In this document: in pieces, positions 1-12,430 of the stretch
Position numbering within the stretch: the stretch's first letter is position 1
How the letters are laid out: every line of letters begins with the position of its first letter
The notes under the pieces: generated by a model
What the model was told of the DNA's origin: nothing
Databases searched by the model: none
The model's input: the letters and a program-made list of their open reading frames with translations, nothing else
Made by a program: the position numbers and the translations under genes
Assembly: GCA_022661535.1 (NCBI GenBank)
Contig: JAKULF010000003.1
Coordinates: 1,426,001-1,490,000, forward strand
Reading direction: 5' to 3'
Length of the DNA: 64,000 bases
Origin: Eutypa lata
Lineage: Eukaryota; Ascomycota; Sordariomycetes; Xylariales; Diatrypaceae

Positions 1-168
1 ACGATCCCCCGAAACCAGAAATTGATGTCACTTGCACTCTTTGGGTTTCCGATCAATCTAGCCCTTGACTCTTAAATTTGTAACCACTAGGAAAAGGCAC
101 AAACCTCGTATGGTCTGCGTTGTGGCATCCTTGAACAATCCCCACTCACTGCCGAGTACGTCCGTATT

Positions 169-1283
169 TCAAACAACATTGGAAACATTTACGATGATTG
201 GTCTTGTCTTCTCCGGTGTGCGGATTCGCCTATGGGACACATTGCCATAGCGAAGCTTCCGATAGACCGGCACCAACACCGGAAGACATGCGCCGATGAC
301 GGCTGTGTAGATTTCGATGACTGCTGCGACACCCGGTATCAAGTATTGCTCTGCCACTGTTAAATAGTGATTTCACGAACCGTACCTATTTGAGAAGCTT
401 ACTTGTGAAATTGGTCATACCATCCCTGACTATGATTGAAAGGCTAACGGTGCGAACAAGACTCGCGGCGAATGTTCTGGCATGAAATAATTAGGGGTTA
501 TAATCGAGGGTAAAATCGGTTAAAAAACCATATCAGAGGAGAGCTTACATGCCACCAAGCAAGAATATGCCACACATTCCTATTTTTCTCGACCTCGGCA
601 TTTGGAGTTTAAGTATCTCTTGAATGGGAAACATCAGAGTGGCGAAATCAATAACGGAATTAGCGATCGAGCTGCTTAGGTAATAGATAATGAAATCTAG
701 ACAATGAGTTGAGCTAAGAGCTTGTAGCTGGATGTCCCAGATGGCATGCAATGGTCGACATTGCAAGAGATTCACCATTTGAACAGATACAGCCCAGGCA
801 ATAGTGATAGAGCTGAGGGTGATGAAACCGATTCTCACGGTAGGCGTGGGAAAGATCCGCCAGATGAATACAAGCACTGCTAGCTTAACTAGGGGGGAAC
901 TGATTCCGTACACGACCTGGGATATGTATAAAACCTGGATGAATTGAGTATTTCTGAGTGTATATCACGAGAAAGTAATAGTGAGACTATACCTTGAATA
1001 AGAAAACGATAGTATCTGGGCCTTGTGCTTGAACAAGTGCAAAGTCGCTCCCCATACCCCCATGAAACACGGTCGCGGCGGCTAGTCCTGTGAAGAGATG
1101 ATGAACTATTAGGGTGGCTAGAACGAGATAGTCATCCAGCCCCAAGGGGACCTTGGTCAGCTTTCTCGCCCAGAATCTCAACGCAACGGCGATAGTTGCG
1201 ACGAATGCAAAGACGAAGCAGACAGCCGTGCTACTGTTCTGATAGTTTATAGGCGGATAGTTTGACGATGATGGGGATGACAT
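169..1283 (-). CDS. PTH11/SAT4-type rhodopsin-domain integral membrane protein
   Basis: The model has four exons (1283-993, 934-549, 476-403, 356-169) that close in frame to about 312 aa. Donors read GTATAG, GTAAGC and GTAAGC, and all acceptors are AG. The chain is hydrophobic, with about seven membrane spans. It carries the fungal rhodopsin-domain hallmarks: an early RFWARKL loop followed by LGLDDYL, a mid-protein LLQCRPLHAIWD loop, then a span containing NSVIDFATLMFPI and a QMPRSRKIG basic loop. The family is typical of Pezizomycotina plasma membranes, and members are usually orphan receptors or membrane proteins of unknown ligand. It sits at the left edge of the polyketide cluster, and a relative lies beside the PKS at 19247-20629. 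A role in the pathway (sensing, transport or self-protection) is only inference. The C-terminal tail after the last span is short. Confidence 0.8.
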
Positions 1284-3244
1284 AGCGAGGTTCTACAAGT
1301 CCGAAATGATATATTGGATAATAAGGTAGAATATAATGATTGAGATTAAATCAGATCCTGTGATGAGCTAATTTAGGTTCAAACGATGAGAAGCGGTTGG
1401 CATGTACAATGGATAAATCTTCAATGGTGAGATACTAATATGCGCGAGCAAGGAGGATACATACAAATCAAAATAACTGCACTCTTAAAAGGCAAAGATG
1501 CTAAAATAGCCGTAGATTTAGAAAGACATGCCGAATTGCCAATTCCATCCAGTACCACCACCTTACTGCTGGTCCGACGGGTACATCTCCTGAAGTGATG
1601 AACAATAGGTTGAGTGTGTCCTTTTTTGGTAGACAGAGACTAGTGCTACCTATAAATAACTTTAGGATTCGACTGGAACTGGTATCCTGCATGCAGGCAT
1701 AGAAAAAGTCGCTTGCATGGTGTCATCTCCTGGCAACCAAACACTTCCCACCAATCTCGACCAATAACCAGAACTGCAAATTTCATGTCCGGGTTGATAC
1801 TTCATATGGTACCGTATATATATATTTACCAGGTTTAGTGATTGGTCAAGTATGTACGACGGTGCGATTGTACGACGGTGCGATTGTTGATAAGCTGTGA
1901 GGCTTGCATCAGCTGCATTCGGCCAACCCTAAGTATTGTTATAATTGCGCTCATACAGTGACAGGCTTATCATGTTCATAGTCTTCGCCCCGATACCTAA
2001 ACAGTGGAATGTTAATTTCAAAACAATATTCATGGAACGATTTGGATCTGAATCAAATAACATTTTGATTTTTGACCGTAGGCATATTTATCTTTCAAAG
2101 CGACAGCCGACAAGTGCCAAGCATCGCCCCCAATCTTCACAAAGCCTTGCGTTAGTGATCGGCTAATAGAATTCATCGTCCGATGCACGTTGCAGAAGCA
2201 AGCAAGAACACCTTCAGCACCTCCCCGTCCTTCGTCTGGACTTCTTCACGGCGCCCCGCCCGTCTGAAAGCGGCTTGACATGGGAGTTTCATGCTCCAGT
2301 ATTAATATTCTAGGCGGATCTTTCCTTAAGAGCTGCAGGAACCAGACACAACTTATAATATTGGGGGGCGAGGGCTACAAAGCCTGCTTCTGCGTCTGAA
2401 GCCATAGTGAAAGGAGATGAGAGTATAATGTTAGGGCCAGCGTAACGGTTATTGCTCCGAAGTGGAGATTCAGCTGTGGAAGACGGTGAACGGGTTCAGG
2501 CACAAGAGGAGGTTAAGGATATATTTATGACAATTAGGTGCAATTGAGATTTGAATACTAACAGGGGCCCTAATGTTGGAGAGGGTGCTGTGGTACTCAC
2601 ATGTCAAGGTTCCGGATCAAGGTGCAGGGGAACCGACCAGTGCCTTATTGGCTACACATTTTCCAATATAACATATCTACTACACCAGAACCTTGCGTCA
2701 TAACCGACAACGGTGATCTACTCCCGGGCACTTTCCTATTCTATGAATTTCATCACATTAATTCAATTCTGCCAACTCGCCCGATTCGTAACCCATTTAA
2801 CAGCTTATTAATAAGTATATAGCAAAAATACGCTCACTGGACGGCAAATGGCCCTCGTTGCATGAATGGCGTAATATACATACAGGTTCTGATCCGTTTT
2901 AGTCGAGAGACAACTTCGGAAGCATCTGGGAAAATGAGGCGGAAGAGGACAGGACAATACGCAGCGACTGAGATGAGCAACATTACATAACTAAAATGCT
3001 CTACAAATACTAGTAGGACGTAATCTCGTTAACAGCTTATGAATCGACTAATAATTTGTAAGCTGGAATAGGGTTTGTGTCTTAAATGACGTAACAGCTT
3101 AACTACCGAAGAGCTCTATTTCACTGAAATGCTGTTACGCATTGTGGTCATGGACACAATTGCTTCGCTTAGAGAGAGGTGTGGCCTAAAAGGCTAAATC
3201 CATTAAGTTCAAGTTAACCGCTAGATCCGGGGTTTTCAACATCC
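1284..3244. other. Intergenic, no supported gene
   Basis: About 2 kb between the rhodopsin-domain gene and the 3' end of the thioesterase-like gene. Only short open frames without recognisable motifs occur. A 16-bp unit containing TACGACGGTGCGAT is repeated back-to-back near 1854-1886. No RNA gene or transposon end was recognised. Confidence 0.5.
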
Positions 3245-4354
3245 TCACAATGTTGGCTTGCTGGGTTCTCCTATATTCTTCTCAATGCTCACAATCATTG
3301 CCACATGATGACTCAAAGCTACCAACTGGCCCTCCGAATCCCTTATGGTAATATCGAGGTCGAACTTGCCATTCTTTATCTGTTTTGACGTCACTCGCAT
3401 GGCCAACCACTCGACGCCTCCCTCTGGTAATGCCATCTTCGTCTCTAAGTTCAACGTGACAGTCGGAAACCACAACTCGGTGCGCTGGTCGTTTCTCTGG
3501 GCGGCCTCTGATTGGGCTTCCGCTCCGCCGTCTGTCGGGGCCGGCAAGAATGTGTGGAGATTCCACGGGAACGAATCTGCCACATACGGCAGTGCTGCTT
3601 GTGTTATGCGCTCACTGCTCGCCATTCGAATCCACATGTCCAACGTCCCAGGCACCAGCTGGCCCTCGCGAGGGAGGTAGAAACACCAATTTCGCAGTGA
3701 GCGCCAAGACGCCAGGGCCCTAGGGAGCTTTGATTCTTTCCAACCTTTGTCGGCGCCTTTCAGCTTGAGTGTTTCGAAATCCGGTGGAGGAGGCAGCGCG
3801 GCGGCTGCAATTGCCTCGTAGCCCGTGCGTACCGACATGCCCGTGGAAGCACGTAGATTGGTGTAGGTTGTGTAGGCTAGCACGGTACGGCGCGAGATAG
3901 AAGGTGTGATCCAGGGGGTTTGTTCTACTAACCCGCCTTGCCAGAGAGTCAGGTGGAGTATGGAGAATTGTCGAGCTATCTTCACATCTTCGATCATGAC
4001 GATGGCTGAACCGGCGGCGGTCCGGCCTGGATACTCAAAGTGCACGGTGAGCATATCGGGCTGGCCACGTGAAGATAAGTGTGCGCTCGCAGCGGCAAGC
4101 ATGCACGACCCCGCATAACCGCCATTAGGAACTAGGGGGGCTTGGAGTTAGCAGGGTTACTGTGATGAGATCCGATGCGGTTTACAGCTAGGCTAAAAAA
4201 ATCAAGAAGATGAACGAGAATCTCCCCTCATACCTGTGCCAATGCAATAGCTTTCATCAAGGTTGATTTTGTACACATGGGGGTCAAGTTTTTCGACCTT
4301 TATAGCGTCGGGAAAGGGGACGAAGGATAATGAAGATCCATCCGAAGAGGCCAT
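3245..4354 (-). CDS. Thioesterase-like double hot-dog protein (acyl-CoA thioesterase superfamily)
   Basis: Two exons (4354-4234 and 4131-3245) join in phase to about 335 aa. The start is the ATG at 4354, giving MASSDGSSLSF. The splice rebuilds VPNGGYAGSCML, the usual N-terminal glycine-rich motif of fungal thioesterase-like proteins, which supports the intron. The rest has the double hot-dog layout: a first half with VHFEYPGRTAAG, a central WRSLRNWCFYLPREGQ, and a second half ending in FDLDITIRDSEGQLVALSHH. The C-terminal S/H-rich strand resembles the second hot-dog edge. Relatives hydrolyse acyl-CoA or acyl-carrier thioesters. Since the neighbouring PKS has no thioesterase domain, this is a candidate chain-release or editing enzyme, though an uncharacterised tailoring role is equally open. 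It is co-oriented with the MFS and enoyl reductase genes. Confidence 0.78.
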
Positions 4355-5313
4355 GCTAATTGATTTAAAGTAATGTTGACGTTCGTTTAAGGTCCTAAGC
4401 TAAGCTATTCTCGTGTTAGTGCAACTGCCTATGCTGGGTCAAAGTTAGAGTTACTTATTTACGTGTTGTTGTTGTGTCGCGCTGTGTTGTGCGATATAAG
4501 CGTTTAAGGTCTCTTTGTCCAAGAGCCTGGTTCTGGTTGGGATGTGTTAAAAGGTATATATAATTGAGAAGAATCCCTAGCCTGCGTTGACGGCTTTAAA
4601 TACCATGTAGTGTAGGTACCCTAAGGTAAGTACACTCTTACCCCGTGACTCGTCAAACTGTCCACTTTGTGTATGCTAGGGATGTATGTTGGATGTATGT
4701 ATGTATTGATACTGTAACTGAGTACCTAGGTAGGTGTTGTACCTTCAGGTAGGTGTCTGGATTTCAGATACACAACGCATTTATGTGTTAAAATAATCTG
4801 GTTCTAGAGCCTAACTCGCTGACTTTCGAGTTTTGGCCACAGTAACATTGAATCTTTCGCAATAATAGGTATGTAACCCCCCGCTCTGACATGTGAACCT
4901 CGGTATTCCCTAGTTCCCCTCATTAACGCAACCTTCCAGAGCTTACCACCACTGGTCGCATTTTATGATCGTAGTTTTAGTTGCAACACGTAGCTACAAC
5001 TTCAATGCTTTCTAAGATTAAGAGGTCAAGAAAGGGGTTAGACAAAGTTGGGTGCGCCTCGACCTTTTCAAGATTGATCTGGCTTCGAGATGAAGGCTAA
5101 GGAATATTACCTACATCACCAAAGCTTTAAAGTCAGAATTCACGAGTTTTCATGTGTCTACTTATGCGAAAGTATAAGTTGAGATAATATGTATTAATTA
5201 ACTAGGTAGGCAAACGATGAGGGATGCAAACCCATGCATCGATTTCTCGATGTGAATACCCAGATTTTATACCCGTGCCTATATACTCTCTAGATATACT
5301 TCCAAAATGCATC
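4355..5313. promoter_or_regulatory. Promoter-side intergenic region rich in TAGGTA/TACCTA words
   Basis: Upstream of the thioesterase-like gene and downstream of the MFS gene. Around 4610-4760 there are several copies of TAGGTA and TACCTA, including the near-palindrome TACCTAGGTAGGT at 4724-4736. The same words recur at 7485-7735, 49465-49485 and 52627-52690. Whether they bind a factor is unknown. No gene was seen. Confidence 0.4.
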
Positions 5314-7124
5314 TTATTCATTGCAAGTCTTACCATCCTCCTTCTCCTCTAGCCCAAATTCTGTCTCAAGAGTCTTGCGGAGTTCTATCTCCTTCTCAAA
5401 CAAAGATAGAAGGAATCCAACCCCGGCAAAGACGATAGCGATCTGGAAGACACGCTGCGTAGCTTGACTATATACCATTCGTATTTCTGTTTGCAAAGAA
5501 GGGGGATACTGTTCTACGAACCCAGCTGATGCAGCCTGGTATGCGCCTCCGGCTGCAAGACGGCGTGAGACATCAGGGTCTGAAATGGCGCCCTGGGCTA
5601 GCAGTGAATCGACACGGGAATTGAAGACAGCCGCTGGTATCGCGACGCCCCATATATGGCCAAATAGACGGATGAAATACCAGGCAGCTGTACAGGCGGC
5701 CAGGTCGCGCTCGTTGATGAACGCCTGAAAGGCAGGCAGCATCGTTGAGAAGGTCATGCCTAAACCGAGTGACACGATGCATTGGAAGACAGCCCATTGT
5801 GCAACCGACGTGTCCTCTTGCTGTAGTGTAAATAGGCCTAGGCCAAGTGTCTGCAGCGCGAATGCGACAATGTGGATTGGCTTATACCGGCCCCAGCGAG
5901 TGAGTGAAACAGCCCCTAATACAGAGCCGGGAATGCCAAGGAGCGAAATCGGGAGCATGGAGACTCCAGCTCTGCTAGGTGAGTAGAGCTTGACTGCCTG
6001 GAAGTAGACGGGCAAGAAGAAGATGCACCAGTAGAGTAGAGCAGAGAAAAGAAATGTGTTGATGGCCAGAATCACTGAGGTGGGAGTGCTGAAGAAACGC
6101 GATGGCATGAGAGGCTCGGCGGAAAATGCTGTCGTCTGAAACCACATAAAAGCCAACAGGCCTAGAAAGCCAATGAGAAGCGGCACAAGGGTATGCCATG
6201 ATTGCCAGGGGTATCGTGTCCCGGCGTAGCTTAGAGCATATAAAACAGATACCGTACTGGCGACGAGTATGCCGTTCCCGATGAGGTCAGTCCTTTTCAG
6301 TTTCTGCCAGAACGACATTTCCTTGTTATAGCTGACGCGCAAGACGACAAACAACATAACGAAAGCGGCTCCTCCGATCGGCAACATTAGGTAGAACACC
6401 CAGCGCCACGTCGTCGAGGTAACGATGGCACCGCCGATGAAGGGACCTAGGGCGGAGCCGATGCCAAAGAGAGACATAAGGATGGCCGAGACATTGCCCC
6501 GTTGGCGGAGCGGTACTAAGTCGCTGATGATCGTGCTCGATACCATGATGATACCACCTGAACCTATACCCTGGACGGCGCGCCCTGCAATTAGCATGCC
6601 ACCTGTCGTGGCGCCGCCGCAAATACCGCTGCCAAGCATAAAGACGGCGACAGCAGTGAGCATGACGTATCTTCGACCGAAAATATTACAGAATTGTCCG
6701 AACAAAGGCTGGAGCGCCGTGCTAGTTTCACGAAAAAACTGATCAGGAACTACATACAGTGGATGAGAGCCGTCTTTGTTTGCAACACATACCTCGAGAG
6801 GAAGAAGGCATTGGTAATCCAGATGAAGTTGTCACCAAGTTGTAGGTCTGTTAGAAGCACAGGTGCAGCCACTGACACGACGGTATTCTCTAGCGCTGCT
6901 AACAGGTTCGTGATGCCTAGACCGACGACAATGACATAAACACGAAGACTTATCTTGTTGACTGGGGTGAGATGTGTCGCAGCCTCAGGCCTGGTCTGTG
7001 GTGTTACTACTGACAGCAGATTATCCCCATCTCTTCCCATAGCGTCAGGGGGTTGAGGTGCCTTGGTCCGGCCCGTTTCGGTTTCAATCGGGTCGCCCGT
7101 CATTTCAGTCTCTCCAATTTTCAT
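5314..7124 (-). CDS. MFS drug-efflux transporter (DHA2/14-TM type)
   Basis: Two exons (7124-6793 and 6721-5314) are separated by a 71-bp GTATGT...TAG intron and give about 579 aa. The splice restores FFLSSTALQPLFGQ followed by NIFGRRYVM, the classic motif A region of fungal aflatoxin-pump-like exporters. A long polar N-terminus (about 55 aa) precedes the first span. Motif C appears as GIGSALGPFIGGA, and the chain shows about 14 hydrophobic segments and ends in a charged cytosolic tail. Such carriers sit in the plasma membrane and export small molecules by proton antiport. Placement between the thioesterase-like and enoyl reductase genes makes it the likely exporter or self-protection gene of the polyketide. 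The substrate cannot be read from sequence. Confidence 0.9.
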
Positions 7125-7744
7125 GAGCTGAGAATCTAGCGGTATATCAGTGGCTAAGCCCTGATTTTACAAGGTAAATTCTTGCAGGAAAACTTTTAAG
7201 ATAGATGGTTCGTGATGAAAGGGCACCTCTAAAGAGAAGCGGATACTACCGGAGAGTTTAGTCGAGTAAGCTACTTCTTCCCACGCCAAAGCCTCGGTGC
7301 ATACTGGAAGCAGTATGAAATGGAAGTGGTTAGGCGTACAGACATCTGGAAACATGGGTTTCTTCGAGGCCAATTTGGGATGGACGGCTTGTACAACATG
7401 AGCATGGGCGGATGGATAATGTATAATATACATCGTGTGACAAATATGACCGTACTTTAGTACTTCCTGTACACTGAAATTACATAGGTACGTATATCTA
7501 TCTCCCTATGGCATATTACGTCAGTACATGTGAATATACACATTATTGGCGGCCCTGCTTTAATCATTCATATGATTTAAAAGTTGGTGATCTGCGTTCC
7601 GGAATACAACTATGCAGTCTGTACAATACCACCCACCCCTATGATCTATCATATACGCAGACGCGTACGTTTAGTTGCCTACTTATAAGTTAGTACGTAG
7701 GTACTTAGGCACTTACCTAATGTAGGTACATACTGATGCCAATA
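7125..7744. other. Intergenic, MFS promoter side
   Basis: 620 bp between the MFS start and the enoyl reductase stop. It contains more TAGGTA/TACCTA words (7485-7495, 7690-7735). No gene or RNA was recognised. Confidence 0.45.
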
Positions 7745-8854
7745 TCACTCAATAACTGCAACCAGCTTTTTCCCCGAAACCCCACTAGTTTCTAGGACCT
7801 TTAGCCCTCTTACAACCCCCTGCAACCCACCTGGCAATAATTCTATTGGGTGCACCTTCAGCCTACGTTGGTCCAAGACCCGCTGTATCATTTGCGTATA
7901 CTGCACCGCCAACTGATGCTTTTCCCTGCTCACCGACCTGTCATATCCGACGTGGCCAAGGCTGATCTCTTCGCCGTACACTTCGGCAGCCAGCACAAAC
8001 GTGGGGCGCACAGCCCGTCGCTTAGCCAGCAGGTCGTCGGCCACGATTTCCAAGCACGCGTACCGGCCACCCGGCCGCTGAATCGCCCCGTAGCAGACGG
8101 CGACGCTGCCCGCATCGCTGATGCAGTCCAGCGCGTACTTGAGCCGCCCACCTGTGTGCGATCGGATTGCCGCCGCTGCGACGCCGGGATCGGCATAGTC
8201 GAACACGGCGGAGGCGCCTCGCTCGCGCACTAGGTCGAAGTTGTGCGGCGAGCACGTGGCGATCGGGTCGTATCCCGAAAGCCTCAGTAGCTGCAACGCA
8301 ATGGTCCCGGTAGCCGTGCTGCCGCCGTAGACGAGCACGGGCACGCGCTTCTCGGAGGCTTCTGGCTCAGCCGGCGTCCCCGGGAGCCCGAGGGCGTCCG
8401 GGGACCACAGCGCCAGAATGCAGGTTGCGATGGCAGTACCCAAGGTAGCGGCCTGGAGGGGCCCTACGGTGTCTTTGTCCGGAGAGGGTACGCGGAAGAG
8501 GAGGTCCGCGCGCGCGCGGACGTACTCGGCGAAAGCGCCGCTGGCTCGCCGGTGCGTCGGCGAGAAGCAGAACGCGATACCGCTGACCATAGTACCGAGC
8601 GGGAGCGTGCCAGGGTCCACATCGTCTGCCAGCTGGACTACAGTGCCGGAGAAGTCGGTGCCGACGTAGGCCCCCGGGATTGGGAAGTTATTTAGCACCT
8701 TGTGGTCAGAATGGTTGAGGGCCACAGCAAACGTTTTGACGAGCACGAAGCCGGGAGGGAGTGAAGGGATGGCAGCTTCGCTAACGAGGCGAGCCTGGCC
8801 GTCTTCGCCCTGTAGGACGGCATGTTGGGAAGATGGGAGCTGGTAGCGCAGCAT
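7745..8854 (-). CDS. Stand-alone trans-acting enoyl reductase (LovC-like MDR)
   Basis: A single-exon 369-aa medium-chain reductase. The N-terminal half has the GroES-like fold with ALNHSDHKVLNN and GAYVGTDFSGTVV. The centre has LYGG-type nucleotide binding seen as VLVYGGSTATGT, followed by GYDPIATCSPHNFDLV. The C-terminus has LKYALDCISD and a terminal GKKLVAVIE. There are no zinc ligands, as expected for the LovC group. These enzymes work in trans on highly reducing synthases with a dead ER, using NADPH to reduce the enoyl intermediate. The PKS at 22066-31476 lacks a functional ER, so the two should act together. The coding sequence is markedly GC-rich compared with that PKS. It is divergent from the P450 at 9333, so the two may share control. 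Confidence 0.93.
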   Translation of the reverse strand: MLRYQLPSSQHAVLQGEDGQARLVSEAAIPSLPPGFVLVKTFAVALNHSDHKVLNNFPIPGAYVGTDFSGTVVQLADDVDPGTLPLGTMVSGIAFCFSPTHRRASGAFAEYVRARADLLFRVPSPDKDTVGPLQAATLGTAIATCILALWSPDALGLPGTPAEPEASEKRVPVLVYGGSTATGTIALQLLRLSGYDPIATCSPHNFDLVRERGASAVFDYADPGVAAAAIRSHTGGRLKYALDCISDAGSVAVCYGAIQRPGGRYACLEIVADDLLAKRRAVRPTFVLAAEVYGEEISLGHVGYDRSVSREKHQLAVQYTQMIQRVLDQRRLKVHPIELLPGGLQGVVRGLKVLETSGVSGKKLVAVIE

Positions 8855-9332
8855 GCTTTGTTTTAACGGTGTAAGTAATTAAGTAGATATTTAAAGGCGA
8901 CTGACTATATCTAGACTACTAGTTATGTCATTCTCTAGTTATATGTACGAATTGTTTTAATGTTAAAAGTAGTGTTATCAAATTGTTGCCCGTTTTGGGT
9001 CATAACCTTGATTGGTCAGAATTTATAGGTACAAATTGCACATACAAAAAAGCTACGGCATCCCGAGGACCGAGGCAAGTGGTAGCAAAACCTCCAGAGC
9101 TCATTGCCTGCGCCTTCGTACCTACGTAACACTGGAAAGAGTTAAAAGCTGATAAAGTATCCTCACCATCTAATAGAAGCACATCGTCCCCCGTTCATCC
9201 CTCTCAATCTAACGCAAGCAATCATACCAGCCAAGCCGATGTTCATAGTCAAAATTGGTCACCCATCTATTCCTTTCACTTTTGGTACCATATTGCTCCC
9301 GTCTTCTTACATTGCACGACGTACTCCTAGCC
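8855..9332. promoter_or_regulatory. Shared bidirectional promoter region (enoyl reductase / P450)
   Basis: 478 bp lie between the two start codons, which face away from each other. Divergent pairs in fungal clusters are often co-regulated, so this is inference from layout. No specific factor site was recognised. Confidence 0.45.
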
Positions 9333-11259
9333 ATGGCCTTCCCCGCGATCTCTTTGCCTGAAATAGGAACAGCTCAGCCGTTCCTGACTTTCGTTTTTGG
9401 AAGTGTATGAACCATTCAAAAAACCTGCCAGCCGCATTACTTACTTAATACCTTCTAGGTAGTCTTCTACTTAGCCATTAGATCGATATGGCGCCTATAC
9501 TTCCACCCACTGTCCAAATATCCTGGTCCAAAACTTGCAGCCATCTCCGACATCTGGTACGCTTACCATTCGTACGTATCCCTACCGGTGTAGTCCGGCC
9601 CCATCAACCATCCAAGTTCTCACCAGCAGCCTAGATTATCAGGACGATGGCCCTGGGTCGTTGAGGATATCCTCAAAAAGTACGGTATGTACGAATCAAT
9701 GCATGAAACTGCTACTTCTCGATTAATAATTAAACCCGCTTAGGTGATGTCGTTCGATTCGCACCTAATGAGCTGGTATTCGTCACCCCGCAGGCATTAA
9801 ATGGTTAGTAAAAAAGCAGGAAACCTAATTATATAGTATTAGGACTCATATGAAAATAATCCAGATCTTTACGCTTCCCATACCAAGAACCTTGAGCTTT
9901 TCCCGAAAACACAGATTAACAATCACGGGAACGATGAGCACGGCGGCATCATTTGGGAATGGGACCCCCTACGTCACCGCCAGGTAGCCAAGCAGTTATC
10001 TCCAGCCTTTAGCGGGCGGGCACTCAAAGCCAAAGAGCCGGCTCTACACAAATATTCCGATCTCTTCGTCGAACGCATGAAAACACTAGGGGGAGGAGCT
10101 CGCGGTGTCAGTTTGCCCACGTGGATTAATTGGATATCCGTAGATATTTCGGCTGACATGGCCTACAATCGGGAGATGAACGCCTTGAAAGATAGCAAGT
10201 CTCTTCTTATTTTTATGTGTGCGCAGTATAGGAAGTAGCTAACCTTTGTGTAGTGAAAGAGCCGCCATATCTTTCCTTACTAAAGGGCTTTAGCAAAACT
10301 ATTGTAGTTATCCAAATGTCATGGCGCTTTCCCCTCCTCAGCCCACTGAAGTATGTCTTCTTACTCACCGCAATGAGACCCCATTCCCATATCAGGGACC
10401 ACAGCCAGTATCAGTTAGAACAGCGCATCCGACGGAAAGGAGCTGTTGAACACCTTGACTATTTCGAACAGCTCATTCCGGAGAATCGCGAACCTCCTAA
10501 GGACAGAAAAGACATGCGGCACTTGGAACAGGTTGCAGGCCAGTTGCTAGTAGCAGGATACGAGCCCCCGGCATTATGGTTGTACTATTCGATGTATTAT
10601 CTCCTCAAAGAACCGGACATTCGACAGATATTAGTCAAAGAGATCAGAGACTCCTTTAAGAGTTACGACGATATTACGCCAGCCGCAACTGCGCTATTGC
10701 CTTACTTGACGGCCTTTTTAAAGGAGTCTCTCCGCCTGATGCCGGGAATTCTCTCAGGTATGCCGGTTATAAGCCCTGGTGCCATGGTAGACGGGAAGTT
10801 CATTCCAAAAGGGGTAAGTAAACGCATTATTTTCACTTTAAGCTAACTAGTTACCTCGCTATTCTACATTGCATATTAATGTTTAGTGGGAAACATCAGG
10901 TTGTTTGCCAATCCAGTACTTTTGCGTTGGCGCGCAGCCCACGCAACTTCCGCGACCCCTTGAGCTTCCAGCCAAAGAGGTGGCTACCAGAAGACCACCC
11001 TCTTTACGACGCTCGATTTGCTAGCGACAATCGCAAAGGGTTGCACCCATTTAGCCAGGGACCTCGCATTTGTGCAGGAAGGGAGGTCGCCTGGTGGGAG
11101 AGCAGGCTGTTTATTGCGAAGGTACTGTGGACTTTCGATCTGGAAATGGTGCCTGGACAAAATGTCGACATGGATAGAGACCTGAGGGGGTGGGGAATGT
11201 ACCAAAAGCCCGAGATTTACGTTCGGTTTGTGTCAGTGGCGCAAAATGCTGAGGGGTAG
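9333..11259 (+). CDS. Cytochrome P450 monooxygenase with atypical I-helix
   Basis: Seven exons rebuild about 514 aa: 9333-9404, 9459-9571, 9635-9684, 9744-9803, 9865-10194, 10254-10813 and 10900-11259. The first exon encodes a membrane anchor. The second gives [16 protein letters not shown], the standard proline-rich hinge. Later come [31 protein letters not shown], the ExxR helix as KESLR, and the heme loop [10 protein letters not shown] with its cysteine. The intron after 10194 needs a GC donor (GCAAGT), which restores ALKDMKEPPYL. The I-helix reads [10 protein letters not shown] where families have AGxETT, so both threonines are replaced by prolines. It probably oxidises the polyketide, or performs a non-oxygenating rearrangement. 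It lies next to the AT-rich block and is separated by it from the PKS. Confidence 0.85.
10195..10253 (+). other. GC-AG intron in the P450
   Basis: The donor reads GCAAGT after GATA and the acceptor is GTGTAG. Joining gives NALKDMKEPPYL, matching the usual ALRDMK-type segment of fungal cluster P450s. The nearby GTCTCT alternative breaks the frame. Confidence 0.75.
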
Positions 11260-12119
11260 AGGGGTAGAGGGGTACAATTGCACAGCCTCGTGTGTGTATA
11301 CTTACCTATGCATAACGATGATTTAATGTGAAGAGTTGGAACTTATTAAGAGATTGGTTCGCTGAACATGGTTGTTGGTTCTTAAACTGGAAGCCTCTTC
11401 CGTCATCCCACCTTCAGCCAGCATGACTGTCACGCACCCTAACACCGTACCCGACCTGCATATTGACCGGGAGCTGGATCACCATTGATGCTTCCGTAAT
11501 TTAAGATCTCCCCCACCAGCCCTTCCCTTACCTACTTTAGTCTAGCGGTGTCCGGAATTTCATTACCGGCACTGCCTGGTTGTTCAACACAATCTTAAAG
11601 ATACACAATCCTTCTCCAAAAAGCAACTTCAAGGTGAAAATGCGAAAGAAGAAGGTGGTGCAAGAGGTCATATGCGTCTTGTCCGTATGTGAGTATCATT
11701 GTCAAAGGGCTGGGAATAAAACGAAAGATATTAAGTAGTCATTAGTAAAATTTAATAGTGCTTACCATCATTACTTAGGTAAGAATCAATTGGTGATGCG
11801 GATCTACCCGCCGATTAGGACATAAGTAGGGCTCATTACAGTTAGCCCATTATAAATTATACTGTGTTCCATTCCATACAGGTAGGTACAATACATGTAG
11901 GCAGGGATTGTTTTTAATAGCGTATGAATTACCCCAGATGTATTGCACGAATACATACATATGCAATATGTACTAACTATGTGAATCTCAATGCTCTGGT
12001 GCTTTAGGGCCTGACAGTTGCCTCATCACTCAGGCCTCTCTCCGTAAGGTGGTTGCGCCACCGCTGCGCTGCATTGCCGTAACTTCGTTGTAGCTCGGAA
12101 CCGTATTTATACATACTTA
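11260..12119. other. Intergenic, P450 3' flank to AT-block edge
   Basis: No gene was supported. A short frame beginning near 11641 is followed at once by a GTGAGT donor-like site, but no partner exon is visible. Base composition is normal until about 12120 and then drops abruptly. Confidence 0.4.
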
Positions 12120-12430
12120 TTAAACTTAATACGGAAATAAACTTACAAAAACCAAAAGTTTACAAAGAAAGGCTTGATCTTATTTGGCGATTTTTAAATT
12201 ATTAAATGTAAAAATAACCGATTTTATATAAAATAAAAAAATAACATTATTTTTTTAATCTTTAATAATAAATAAAATAAAATACGTATAAATAAATAAA
12301 ATATATAATTAAATTTAAAATTAAATATAATTTACGAATATATATATAATTATTTATATAATTTAAAAAAAGATTTTTATTTTTAAATAAAAAGTTAAAT
12401 TTTATTATTTATTCGTTTTATTTTTATTTA

